Assembly: GCF_900115495.1 (NCBI RefSeq)
Contig: NZ_FOWR01000007.1
Coordinates: 1-64,000 of the forward strand
Direction of reading: 5' to 3'
Length of the DNA: 64,000 nt
Source: Enterovibrio norvegicus DSM 15893
GTDB lineage: Bacteria > Pseudomonadota > Gammaproteobacteria > Enterobacterales > Vibrionaceae
The notes under the pieces are model-generated. The model worked only from the letters and a program-made list of their open reading frames with translations, did not search any database and was not told where the DNA came from. Of the stretch, positions 39,272 through 47,088 are shown in pieces. Each line of letters opens with the position of its first letter. Within the stretch, counting starts at the first letter, position 1. A program made the translations under genes and the position numbers.

Positions 39272-39878
39272 AGCTCAACCTCTTTATATTTATTTCAAGA
39301 AAAATCACGCATCATTTTTAAGACAAAAAAATAAAGTGATTTATATTTTATTATTTGTGAGACGATATTAGTAAAACCACAATTAAAATCGCCTCAGAAA
39401 TAAAAGTACACGCCAATTAATACTTTTATTAATTTTTATTTATCAATATTTTCAGTAGATCGATAAATGGAACAAATGTCACACTTCAAGGTTAATGCAC
39501 ATCAGTTATTAAGTGGAGCGACTACGTATTTGAAGCCACTCCGAGCCACCATACTAAGATAACAATCTGAAAATGAAGGAAGGCATTAATCAACACACAC
39601 CAAAAAGATCTAAAAATATAGTCACACTGTGTTTGGTATGTGGCATGAATGGCAAAGCTATAACAACGTTATAAGACCAACAAGAAATGGCCTACAAGCC
39701 CTACTTCATGCTCATCTGTAAAATACTCCCCCACACCTAGCCTCAACATGAGACATAAGAACAGGTATTTAGAACTTACGTTGACCACACTGAATATAAA
39801 TACGCTTTTTTAGACATTGAGAAGGGGTTTCTCGGGGAGATAACTACAATTACTCGGACTCACGATAGGAGGCTACCA
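39272..39878. other. 607-bp AT-rich intergenic region between pilin and His-rich gene
   Basis: No convincing ORF, RNA or repeat is visible. It should contain the promoters of the pilus operon (leftward) and of the His-rich gene (rightward). Its AT content is higher than the rest of the window, which fits silencing by H-NS-like proteins or acquired DNA. Confidence 0.55.
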
Positions 39879-40130
39879 ATGGCAACACAAAAAACCAAAG
39901 TATCAACCCATGAATCCATGACGCACAAATATGGTGATGACGTCGAGCACAAACACGATAAAGATCACCTGGAATATCGCGAACATGAACCGAGTCATGG
40001 ACACCATCTACATGGTGGCGTTAATTCACACAAAGGTACGCATCACCATCATCGAACAACACACCATCATCATCACTACTACGGTCCCGTTACCATTGTG
40101 ATGGGCTCTGACGAAGAAGACGATGAGTAA
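39879..40130 (+). CDS. Histidine-rich small acidic-tailed protein (putative metal binder)
   Basis: The protein has 83 residues, of which 20 are His, in runs such as THHHHR and THHHHHYY, with an acidic tail GSDEEDDE. There is no signal peptide and no transmembrane segment. A canonical AGGAGG precedes ATG 39879 at 7 bp, so translation is believable. It may chelate Zn, Ni, Co or Cu in the cytoplasm, since the next gene is a Cu/Zn-efflux-type permease. It has its own terminator (40215-40240), so the two are separate transcripts. I do not recognise a family. Confidence 0.75.
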   Translation: MATQKTKVSTHESMTHKYGDDVEHKHDKDHLEYREHEPSHGHHLHGGVNSHKGTHHHHRTTHHHHHYYGPVTIVMGSDEEDDE

Positions 40131-40214
40131 TTTCCGCTTTATGGGGCACGCAATACTGCCTCTTATCTAACTTTATTACCGCAATATCGTCGTTCTCCAG
40201 ATAACTGTTGACCC

Positions 40215-40240
40215 AAGCCCGTGCCTGTCGGGCTTTTCTC
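40215..40240 (+). terminator. Terminator after the His-rich gene
   Basis: Stem AAGCCCG / CGGGCTT with a 7-nt loop is followed by TTCTCT. It separates the His-rich gene from the permease gene. Confidence 0.75.
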
Positions 40241-40302
40241 TGATTTATGACAACGAAGACAACTAGATGCTATACCGCAAAATTAAAGGCTTGGAGGCGA
40301 CG

Positions 40303-40329
40303 ATGCTTACTCCAGTTTTATTGGCGTGA
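40303..40329 (+). CDS. Possible 8-codon leader peptide before the permease
   Basis: ATG 40303 follows a strong TTGGAGGCGACG ribosome binding site and encodes MLTPVLLA. Its TGA (40327-40329) overlaps the GTG at 40326 of the permease frame (GTGA), which would couple translation. No regulatory hairpin is obvious. Confidence 0.45.
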   Translation: MLTPVLLA

Positions 40330-41717
40330 TAGGTATGACGATGAGAGAAGAACAAGAGAATATCCTGTTCCACTTTTTTGATGTTCTAGCCAATATGATA
40401 TGGCAGATCTATTGGCCGTTGGCATTTGGTTTAATGCTGTCTTCATTCGTGCGGCACTTGTTGCCTGTCAGCACCGTCGCAAAACACTTAGGCCAAACCA
40501 ATATTAAAAGCCTAACCTTCGCCACACTCTTGGGTGTCATGTCTTCATCATGTTCTTACGCTGCAGCTTCCCTTTCTCACACCCTGTTGACCAAAAAAGC
40601 GACGCTTGCCAATGCCATCGCCTTTCTCGTCTCGAGCACCAATTTAATTCTTGAGATGTTCATCGTCCTCGTCGCATTGTTGGGCTGGACCTTTTTATGG
40701 GGAGAGGTACTCGGAGGGCTTATTCTGATCATGACGGTGGCGATCATGTTCCATCGCTTCTACCCCAAAGATGTCGAACGCTCATTGCGTGACAAACTCG
40801 ATGCGGAACAATCACAGAACAATGTAAAAGACAGTGATTGCGGCATGGACATGTCTTCCATGAAGCACGAAGACAGTGACTGCGGCATGGACATGTCTTC
40901 CATGAAGCATGAAGACCGTGACTGCGGTATGGACATGTCATCAATAAAGCATGAAGACAGTGACTGCGGCATGGACATGTCTTCCATAAAGCATGAAGAC
41001 AGTGACTGCGGCATGGACATGTCTTCTATGAAGCATGGAGACAGCGATTGCGGCATGGATATGTCTTCCAAGAAGCATAACGACGAAAAAGGCCCAGCAG
41101 AGATATTCCCTTCCGCCACGATGAAGAAGATCACGTCTTCGGCCAGTTTCTTCCACATGGATCTTGCCATGATCGGCAAAGAGATCGCCATTGGCGTCCT
41201 TGTATCATCTCTCTTGATCAGCCTTGTTCCCCTCGAGGGGTGGCGCCTATTGTTCATCAGCGACAGTGTTGGACTTCCCACTTGGCTGCATTCATTGCTC
41301 GATGTTGTTATTGGTATTTTCGTCGCCATGATTGCCTACGTATGCTCAGTCGGAAATCTGTTGTTGGCTGCAGCTCTGTGGCATGGAGGCATCTCCTTCG
41401 GCGGGGTCATTGGCTTTATTCTTGCGGATGTGCTGACAATCCCCATGATACGCGTCTACCAAAAATACTACGGCACACGGCCCACCAAATGGATTGTCGG
41501 CTTGCTGTTCCTTTCAATCCTCTTTACTGGTCTGTGCGTAGACGCGGTTTTTAACGGGCTGGATATCGCTACGCAATCTCAGAATTTGCGGCCTCTTATC
41601 CAAGATGGATTTGGTTGGAACACCACAACAATCATGAATCTGATCTTTATACCGTTATCTATTTGGTTTTATCGCTTGGGTAAGAAAGCCAATGCTGGAA
41701 TGGGAATGGCGATGTAG
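40326..41717 (+). CDS. COG0701-type permease, SO_0444-like Cu/Zn efflux transporter with metal-binding repeats
   Basis: The protein has 463 residues. The N-terminal membrane half contains the conserved MSSSCSYAAASLSHTLL and SSTNLILEMF motifs. A cytoplasmic loop follows with six 14-residue repeats of the type DSDCGMDMSSMKHE (residues ~169-252), each offering Cys, Met and His ligands. The C-terminal membrane half has AYVCSVGNLLLAAALWHGG. The family is predicted to export Cu or Zn. Starts at GTG 40326, ATG 40335 or ATG 40341 are all possible; GTG would be coupled to a leader ORF. No metalloregulator is adjacent. The loop would sense or buffer metal; this is inference. Confidence 0.8.
   Translation: MIGMTMREEQENILFHFFDVLANMIWQIYWPLAFGLMLSSFVRHLLPVSTVAKHLGQTNIKSLTFATLLGVMSSSCSYAAASLSHTLLTKKATLANAIAFLVSSTNLILEMFIVLVALLGWTFLWGEVLGGLILIMTVAIMFHRFYPKDVERSLRDKLDAEQSQNNVKDSDCGMDMSSMKHEDSDCGMDMSSMKHEDRDCGMDMSSIKHEDSDCGMDMSSIKHEDSDCGMDMSSMKHGDSDCGMDMSSKKHNDEKGPAEIFPSATMKKITSSASFFHMDLAMIGKEIAIGVLVSSLLISLVPLEGWRLLFISDSVGLPTWLHSLLDVVIGIFVAMIAYVCSVGNLLLAAALWHGGISFGGVIGFILADVLTIPMIRVYQKYYGTRPTKWIVGLLFLSILFTGLCVDAVFNGLDIATQSQNLRPLIQDGFGWNTTTIMNLIFIPLSIWFYRLGKKANAGMGMAM
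40830..41081 (+). repeat. Six 42-bp coding repeats in the permease gene
   Basis: Six in-frame near-identical 42-bp units encode Cys-Gly-Met-Asp-Met-Ser-Ser-x-Lys-His blocks. Being a multiple of 3, gain or loss of units keeps the frame. Third-position differences are few, so the array looks recently expanded. Confidence 0.95.
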
Positions 41718-41731
41718 GCGTAAAACGAGGC

Positions 41732-41760
41732 GCGAGTGTGTTTCAATGGAACACACTCGC
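41732..41760. terminator. Bidirectional terminator between permease and hchA
   Basis: An 11-bp stem GCGAGTGTGTT / AACACACTCGC with a 7-nt loop lies between convergent genes. The minus side has CGTTTTAC after the stem; the plus side lacks T residues. Confidence 0.65.
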
Positions 41761-41813
41761 CGAATGACAAAATAGAGTGAACTCACCGAGCGAGCAAAGT
41801 GGATCGGCTCGCG

Positions 41814-42668
41814 TTACTTCAGTGAATCCAGCAGGGTATTTGCCGCTAATTTACCTAGTGCATCTGCCGCCATTGGGCTTGCACCCGTGATCAGCTGTCG
41901 GTCAAGACACACCGTCTTATCTGACTTAGTATTCATTAGCGTAACGCCAAGACTTTCGAGTTTTTTGCTCAAGCCCCAAGGCATTTTTCCTGGCAGGTAA
42001 CCCACTTTCGGCGTGACATCATCCACGGAATCAGGGAACACGGCCATCTTGTAACCAGCATAAAGGAATTCATTTCCCTCTAACGACGTTGCAAGCAATG
42101 CAGCCGGACCATGACAAAGCGTGATAGTGAACAAGCCATTGTCGTTCGCCCAACGCAGTGCTTTACCTACGTTAATGTCTTCCGGAATGCCCAGCATGGC
42201 ACCATGCCCACCCGGAATGAAAACTGCCGCATACGCATCGCTCTCACTGAGCGACGTGTTCACGAAGTCTCCGAGCGATCCTGGTTGCTCAAAGCGTGAT
42301 TTGTATTCGTTAAAGAATGCGATGACTTTGTCATCTTTGTTGGGAAACGCCCACATTTCGAATATCACAGGCTTGCCCGTCGGTGTGACAATATCGAAAT
42401 CAAAGCCCGCATTTGTTAAGTGCAGCATCGGCAGCAAAGCTTCTACAGGATGATTTCCTGTCGAGAATTGTTTCCCATTTTGCATTTCCATGTATTTTTG
42501 TTCAGTAAAAATCACCAACACTTTTGAGCGATTGCCTTCGTACTGACGATACGTCACGCTCTCGTAATCTGTTTTATCAGACGTAGCAAGTTTCAATGCA
42601 AGCTTCGACGGTGAGTAAGACCCATCAGATTCACGCTTAGGGGCAAGGCCAAATAACTTTTTCAACAT
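41814..42668 (-). CDS. hchA: Hsp31-type glyoxalase III / protein deglycase
   Basis: The 284-residue DJ-1/PfpI protein carries the nucleophile elbow TLCHGPAALLA, GGHGAMLGIPED, and the N-terminal extension that marks the HchA branch. Length is that of E. coli HchA. It converts methylglyoxal to lactate without glutathione and has chaperone/deglycase activity in known relatives. I chose ATG 42668 with AAGGA 9 bp upstream; TTG 42674 is also in frame. It follows the quinone reductase gene by 58 bp, same strand, and probably shares its transcript. Confidence 0.9.
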   Translation of the reverse strand: MLKKLFGLAPKRESDGSYSPSKLALKLATSDKTDYESVTYRQYEGNRSKVLVIFTEQKYMEMQNGKQFSTGNHPVEALLPMLHLTNAGFDFDIVTPTGKPVIFEMWAFPNKDDKVIAFFNEYKSRFEQPGSLGDFVNTSLSESDAYAAVFIPGGHGAMLGIPEDINVGKALRWANDNGLFTITLCHGPAALLATSLEGNEFLYAGYKMAVFPDSVDDVTPKVGYLPGKMPWGLSKKLESLGVTLMNTKSDKTVCLDRQLITGASPMAADALGKLAANTLLDSLK

Positions 42669-42726
42669 ATCCAAATATCCTTATAAGCACATCGTTAAAC
42701 GGAGAAACAAAATCCCCTCTTCAACT

Positions 42727-43671
42727 TTATGCAGAAACATTAATAATGATCTTACCTTGTGCTCGACCTGTCTCACTGCGAGCGTGGGCGTCTGCAACTT
42801 GGTTTAAGGCAAATTCGCTATCGATAGTGACCGTCAACTGGCCTGCATCAGCAAGCACTGCCAATTTTTCCAACTGTGCGCGGTTCGGCAAAACAAAGCA
42901 AAATGATGCATTCACACCGAACGCCGCCGCTTTGTCTTCTTCAGGTGTCTTCGCAATCGAGACCAAGCGACCGCCTTTTTTCAGCGTTTTAAAGCTGTTG
43001 TCCTGCGTTTCACCGCCAATGGTGTCAAACACAACATCCAAATCTTCAAGTGTTGAGAAATCTTTTTCACGGTAGTCAATCACATGGTCAGCGCCAAGCC
43101 CCAACACAAGTTCAGTGTTGCGTGAAGACGTCGTGGTGTACACCGTTGCGCCGCGAAGTTTGGCCAATTGAATAGCAAACTGACCTACCGCTCCAGAACC
43201 GCCATGGATGAGTACACGCTCCCCCTGTTTGAGTTGCACGTATTCATTCAAAGCTTGCCATGCAGTCAACGCTGCAAGCGGTACACCAGCAGCCTCTTGC
43301 CAGCTTAGTGACGCCGGTTTGATGGCAACCTCGTCTGCAGAAACAGCAATGTACTCTGCATAGCTGCCGTTATTTGCGATCTCTGGGCGGCTATAAACCG
43401 CATCACCGATAGCAAGACTTGTTACATTGTTGCCCGTCGCGACCACTTCACCAGCCACATCCCAGCCAAGGGTTAAAGGCAGTGAGTGATTGAGCAATGG
43501 TTGTAAGTAACCTTCACGGATTTTCCAATCAACAGGGTTTACTGATGCAGCACGTACTTTGATTAACACTTCGTCGACCTTGGGTGTTGGAATATCAACC
43601 GTGTTTAACGCAAGCACGTTCTGACCGCCAAAATCACTTATCTGTACTGCTTTCATTACATTGCTCATCAT
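42727..43671 (-). CDS. Zinc-independent MDR-family NADP-dependent quinone/enone oxidoreductase
   Basis: The 314-residue medium-chain reductase has an N-terminal GroES-like domain (VKVRAASVNPVDWKIREG) and a Rossmann fold with VLIHGGSGAVGQFAIQLAK. It lacks the zinc ligands of alcohol dehydrogenases. It should reduce quinones or reactive enones with NADPH. AGGAGAAGC lies before the ATG pair at 43671/43668. The frame is open to 43899 but crosses the regulatory region. It is divergent from the LysR gene, with hchA downstream. Confidence 0.88.
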   Translation of the reverse strand: MMSNVMKAVQISDFGGQNVLALNTVDIPTPKVDEVLIKVRAASVNPVDWKIREGYLQPLLNHSLPLTLGWDVAGEVVATGNNVTSLAIGDAVYSRPEIANNGSYAEYIAVSADEVAIKPASLSWQEAAGVPLAALTAWQALNEYVQLKQGERVLIHGGSGAVGQFAIQLAKLRGATVYTTTSSRNTELVLGLGADHVIDYREKDFSTLEDLDVVFDTIGGETQDNSFKTLKKGGRLVSIAKTPEEDKAAAFGVNASFCFVLPNRAQLEKLAVLADAGQLTVTIDSEFALNQVADAHARSETGRAQGKIIINVSA

Positions 43672-43679
43672 GCTTCTCC

Positions 43680-43703
43680 TTTGGGTTTGTTTACATACCC
43701 AAA
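43680..43703. promoter_or_regulatory. Inverted repeat TTTGGGT-N10-ACCCAAA before the oxidoreductase
   Basis: The 7-bp arms flank TTGTTTACAT, and the core TTGTTTACA is repeated at 43786-43794 within the second inverted repeat. It is a candidate regulator site immediately upstream of the ribosome binding site. Confidence 0.5.
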
Positions 43704-43784
43704 CAACCAAGCGCTGTTGAGTATCAATGTGAGCAAATCGTATCCTTTCTTTACCCGCTTGATTAGACACGAAACCATCACTAT

Positions 43785-43807
43785 ATTGTTTACACATTGG
43801 AAACAAT
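43785..43807. promoter_or_regulatory. LysR-type operator ATTGTTT-N9-AAACAAT
   Basis: Perfect 7-bp arms lie 11 bp before the LysR start codon in the divergent intergenic region. The size and position fit LysR autoregulation and control of the divergent reductase-hchA unit. Confidence 0.6.
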
Positions 43808-43817
43808 TGGTGCAAAT

Positions 43818-44732
43818 ATGGCATTAAAAAATGAAAATATGCAGGAATTGATTCTCTTTTCTCATATAAACCGGCAGGGAAGTTTATCGGCAGCAGCACA
43901 ACTATTAGGGATCAGCCGGTCATCGGTCAGTAAACAGCTCGCGGCGCTAGAAAAGAAAATTGGTTCGCGACTCTTCAACCGAACGACCCGCAAGATCATG
44001 CTCACAGACGTCGGACGAAAAGTGCTGCAAGAAGCGCACAATGTCGAGTTAGCGCTCCAGCGCATAGAGCACATCAGCGAAGACTCTCGGTCTGTGGTGG
44101 CGGGGGAACTGAAGGTCTCTTGCCCTGCGGCACAAGGACGAATACACATTACGCCGTTGATGACTGAGTTCCTAAAACGTTATCCGGATGTATCCATTAA
44201 CTTGCAGTTAGAAGACCGTTTCGTCGATATGGTTGCCGAAAACATCGATGTGTCGATTCGTGTGGGGTATTTGCCAGATTCAACTTTGATCGCGCGGAAG
44301 CTTGGGGATGTGTCTTGGGTGCTTTGCGCCAGCCCAACGTATTTGGAAACCGCACCACCGTTAAAAAAACCATCAGACTTGCTCAATCATCCTTGTCTCT
44401 ATTACCGCAGCACGAAAGTCACCATGAACACCTGGTCGTTTATCGGGAACAACCGAGAAGAAGACGTCACTGTGTCAGGGCCCTTTTCCGTCAATGACCC
44501 CGGCGTGCTAGTCTCAGCGGCATTGGACCATATCGGTGTGCTGTTGCTCGACAGAGGTTTGTTAGGGAACACCATCGAAGAGGGAAAACTCGTGCCATTA
44601 CTTGAAGAGTATCAGGCGGTGGGTGGCCTCCCGACCTATGTGGTTTACCCTGAACGGGAGTTTATCCCGGCTAAAACCCGTGCCTTGGTAGACTTTCTGC
44701 TTGAGAAAGCCCCCTCTACGTTTCATCGCTAA
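43818..44732 (+). CDS. LysR-family transcriptional regulator
   Basis: This protein of about 304 residues has an N-terminal helix-turn-helix (GSLSAAAQLLGISRSSVSKQLAALEKKIG) and a substrate-binding effector domain (~90-300). It is divergent from the reductase-hchA unit with inverted repeats between, so it probably controls these genes in response to electrophiles or aldehydes. I chose ATG 43818; an in-frame TTG lies at 43797 inside the inverted repeat. Its stop codon is part of the first unit of a GCTA-containing repeat. Confidence 0.88.
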   Translation: MALKNENMQELILFSHINRQGSLSAAAQLLGISRSSVSKQLAALEKKIGSRLFNRTTRKIMLTDVGRKVLQEAHNVELALQRIEHISEDSRSVVAGELKVSCPAAQGRIHITPLMTEFLKRYPDVSINLQLEDRFVDMVAENIDVSIRVGYLPDSTLIARKLGDVSWVLCASPTYLETAPPLKKPSDLLNHPCLYYRSTKVTMNTWSFIGNNREEDVTVSGPFSVNDPGVLVSAALDHIGVLLLDRGLLGNTIEEGKLVPLLEEYQAVGGLPTYVVYPEREFIPAKTRALVDFLLEKAPSTFHR

Positions 44733-44803
44733 GTGCTATTGCTTTGTTCGCTAAAGCTACGATCGCTAAGTGCTATGCTCGCTAAAAGCTATGCTCGCTA
44801 AAC
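44727..44803. repeat. Degenerate 15-22-bp tandem repeat with CGCTAA core x 5
   Basis: CGCTAA occurs at 44727, 44749, 44764, 44780 and 44796; the last three units are close to TGCTATGCTCGCTAAA. The first copy includes the LysR stop TAA. Units of 16 bp put TAA in changing frames. Confidence 0.8.
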
Positions 44804-44821
44804 TCACGGATCACTAAAAAC

Positions 44822-44868
44822 AAAAAAGCCGCGGCAATCCGCTCCAAAGAACGAAATACCGCGGCTTT
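44822..44868 (-). terminator. Terminator of rhlE
   Basis: A 10-bp stem AAAGCCGCGG / CCGCGGCTTT with a 24-nt loop is followed on the minus strand by TTTTGTTTTT. The plus side also has CTTTCTT, so it may serve the LysR transcript too. Confidence 0.8.
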
Positions 44869-44890
44869 CTTCACATTTAAGCGTTAGCGA

Positions 44891-46408
44891 TTACGCATTG
44901 CCTGTTGGTGCTGGGCGTTGTTGACGACGCTGTGCAGGTTTCGCGTTACCACCACCTGAACGTCCATTGCCGCCACTGCGCGTTGTACTGTTGGCTCGGT
45001 TAGAACCGTTGTTACGGTGACTACTGTTACCGCGCGCGGGTTGGCCACCTTCTGATTGACCTTGCCCTTGGCTTTGACCTTGTGCAGGACGACGACGTTG
45101 GCCTTCGCCTTGTGCGCCACCCTCTTTGTTTTGTCCACCGAAGTGACGTGGGTTCTTGCCTGATGGTTTATGACCACGTGCATTCTCACCAGAGCGTTGG
45201 CCGTCAGAATGACCCGTCTTAGGCTTCTTCGGTTTCTTCATTGGACGTCTATCCAAACGAGACTCAGGGATCGGATTGGTAGGTTTAAAGCCGTCCATTT
45301 CAACACGTGGCAATACTTGTTGAATTAAACGCTCAATACCAAACAAATCAATCGTTTCGTCTGCACATACTAGCGAAATAGCTTTGCCTGTTTCACCTGC
45401 GCGGCCTGTACGACCAATACGGTGAACATAATCTTCAGCCACATTTGGCAAGTCAAAGTTAACCACTTGAGGAAGCTGTGGAATATCAATACCACGCGCT
45501 GCAATATCCGTTGCTACCAATACGCGTACTTCGCCTGATTTGAAATCTGCCAGTGCTTTAGTGCGTGCGCCTTGGCTTTTATTGCCGTGAATCGGTGCCG
45601 CAGTAATGCCTTGATCGTTCAGGTAATGTGCCAGTTTGTTTGCACCGTGCTTAGTACGACTAAATACCAAGACCTGACGCCAATCGCCTTCTTTGATCAG
45701 GCGAACCAACATTGGCGCTTTTTGGCGCTTGTCGACAGGATAAATGCTTTGTTCAACGGTTTGCGCTGTTGAGTTACGTGGCGTCACTGAAATCTCAACA
45801 GGATTGTTCACCAACCCTTTCGCGAGCTCACGGATCTCATCAGAGAATGTCGCGGAGAACAGCAGGTTTTGGCGTTGTTTTGGCAACAGAGCAAGTACTT
45901 TGCGGATGTCGCGAATGAAACCCATGTCCAGCATGCGGTCAGCTTCATCCAATACAAGCACTTCAAGCTGTGAAAATTTCACTGCGTTTTGGTTGTACAA
46001 ATCAATCAAACGACCCGGTGTTGCCACCAGAATGTCGCACCCTTTACGAAGACGTAAAAGCTGAGGGTTGATTTTCACACCACCAAACACAACGTAAGAA
46101 CTCACGTTCAAGTGACGGCTGTATTTAACAACGTTGTCATTAATCTGAGCGGCAAGCTCACGAGTCGGCGTCAAAATAAGCGCACGAACGTGGTTGCTTT
46201 TAGCACGCGGCCCAGCACTTAAACGCTCAAGAATTGGCAGCGTAAAACCAGCTGTTTTCCCTGTCCCCGTTTGGGCTGCAGCCATTACATCTTGTCCTTC
46301 AAGAACAGCAGGGATCGCTTGAGCTTGGATCGGCGACGGTGTGTCATAACCCTGTTCTTCAATGGCTTTGAGGATTGGTGCAGATAGACCTAACGAGGTG
46401 AAACCCAT
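44891..46408 (-). CDS. rhlE: DEAD-box RNA helicase RhlE
   Basis: The 505-residue helicase begins [20 protein letters not shown] (Q-motif region). It has AAQTGTGKT (motif I), [19 protein letters not shown] (motif II), SATFS (motif III), and [13 protein letters not shown] (motif VI). The C-terminal ~130 residues are disordered and rich in Gly, Arg, Asn and Gln, as in RhlE, for RNA contact in ribosome and RNA decay work. The frame is open to 46516, but family similarity starts at ATG 46408; the ribosome binding site is weak at both. Confidence 0.9.
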   Translation of the reverse strand: MGFTSLGLSAPILKAIEEQGYDTPSPIQAQAIPAVLEGQDVMAAAQTGTGKTAGFTLPILERLSAGPRAKSNHVRALILTPTRELAAQINDNVVKYSRHLNVSSYVVFGGVKINPQLLRLRKGCDILVATPGRLIDLYNQNAVKFSQLEVLVLDEADRMLDMGFIRDIRKVLALLPKQRQNLLFSATFSDEIRELAKGLVNNPVEISVTPRNSTAQTVEQSIYPVDKRQKAPMLVRLIKEGDWRQVLVFSRTKHGANKLAHYLNDQGITAAPIHGNKSQGARTKALADFKSGEVRVLVATDIAARGIDIPQLPQVVNFDLPNVAEDYVHRIGRTGRAGETGKAISLVCADETIDLFGIERLIQQVLPRVEMDGFKPTNPIPESRLDRRPMKKPKKPKTGHSDGQRSGENARGHKPSGKNPRHFGGQNKEGGAQGEGQRRRPAQGQSQGQGQSEGGQPARGNSSHRNNGSNRANSTTRSGGNGRSGGGNAKPAQRRQQRPAPTGNA

Positions 46409-46581
46409 AAATTCGATTCTCTGTAAAATATCTAATATTTCTGGCGAGATAGCATTGCTATTTCCAACTTCGAAAAACATGACATACGCAAAGCACTTAG
46501 CTTCTTTAGTATTCATGTTACGTTGAATCGAATGATTGGAAACGTGTCGCCAGCTGCGTCTTGTTTACAAGCAGCAGAAAT

Positions 46582-46622
46582 GAAAAAGCCCGCGCGCTCT
46601 TTGTTCTAAGAGCAGGCGGGCT
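46582..46622 (-). terminator. Terminator of tRNA-Ser
   Basis: A stem AGCCCGC / GCGGGCT with an inner second stem GCTCT / AGAGC is followed on the minus strand by TTTTTCATTT, 10 bp after the tRNA 3' end. Confidence 0.8.
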
Positions 46623-46632
46623 ATTTCGAATG

Positions 46633-46723
46633 TGGCGGAGAGATAGGGATTTGAACCCTAGGTGCGCTATAAACGCACGCCGGTTTTCAAGACCGGTGCT
46701 TTCAACCACTCAGCCATCTCTCC
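46633..46723 (-). tRNA. tRNA-Ser (UGA)
   Basis: The minus strand begins GGAGAGATGGCTGAG, with acceptor pairs to TCTCTCC, discriminator G and encoded CCA. The anticodon stem CCGGT/ACCGG encloses loop CTTGAAA, giving anticodon UGA. A long variable arm (GCGTGCGTTTATAGCGCAC) and GGTTCAAATCC T-arm complete a class II serine tRNA of 91 nt. Confidence 0.96.
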
Positions 46724-47088
46724 GTAAGTGGTGCGCATAATAATGGGCTGATGGCGTGCTGTAAAGGGTTAATTTCATCAAAATGCATTAAGTGCGGAGT
46801 TTTTGAACAGTTAACACCAATTCTGCCCCTCCAACTCGATCCGACTGCACTAGCACGCTCATTTTGTGCTCCGTCCGGCGCAAGCTAGTCGTTAATTGCT
46901 CCTTTTTCTGTCTCAGATACTACACTTTCGAAAAAAGCCTTGTGTTATTAACAGGTAAATTGCGTTTTGAATTCATTAGGGATGAGATTCTCAAAGGTGC
47001 AACGTTTAATGCGTTTTACCGAGTCTTTGCATTACCCCCGAATGGATGTGAGCGTGGGTTTGTAATGAGAGACGACGAGAGAACCATA
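46724..47088. other. 365-bp intergenic region between tRNA-Ser and the ThDP enzyme
   Basis: The left part should hold the tRNA promoter (minus strand). The frame of the next gene is open from 46864, but these residues do not look like the family and I treat it as leader. No hairpin or repeat stands out. Confidence 0.5.

Noticed and set aside
40760-41329. 189-residue minus-strand open frame over the permease
   Set aside because: It mirrors the 42-bp repeats on the opposite strand. The real gene has conserved membrane motifs; the shadow frame has only low-complexity repeats and no ribosome binding site.
44884-45189. 101-residue minus-strand frame over the rhlE tail
   Set aside because: Alternative frame of the Gly/Arg-rich tail; composition reflects that repeat-like DNA.
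46409-46516. 36-residue N-terminal extension of RhlE
   Set aside because: RhlE proteins begin with the F-x-x-LGLS segment; the extension is not family-like. Some doubt remains because neither start has a strong ribosome binding site.
46864-47088. N-terminal extension of the ThDP enzyme by 75 residues
   Set aside because: The extension has no similarity to the family, whereas MKTSDLFVKALENEGV is the normal start.
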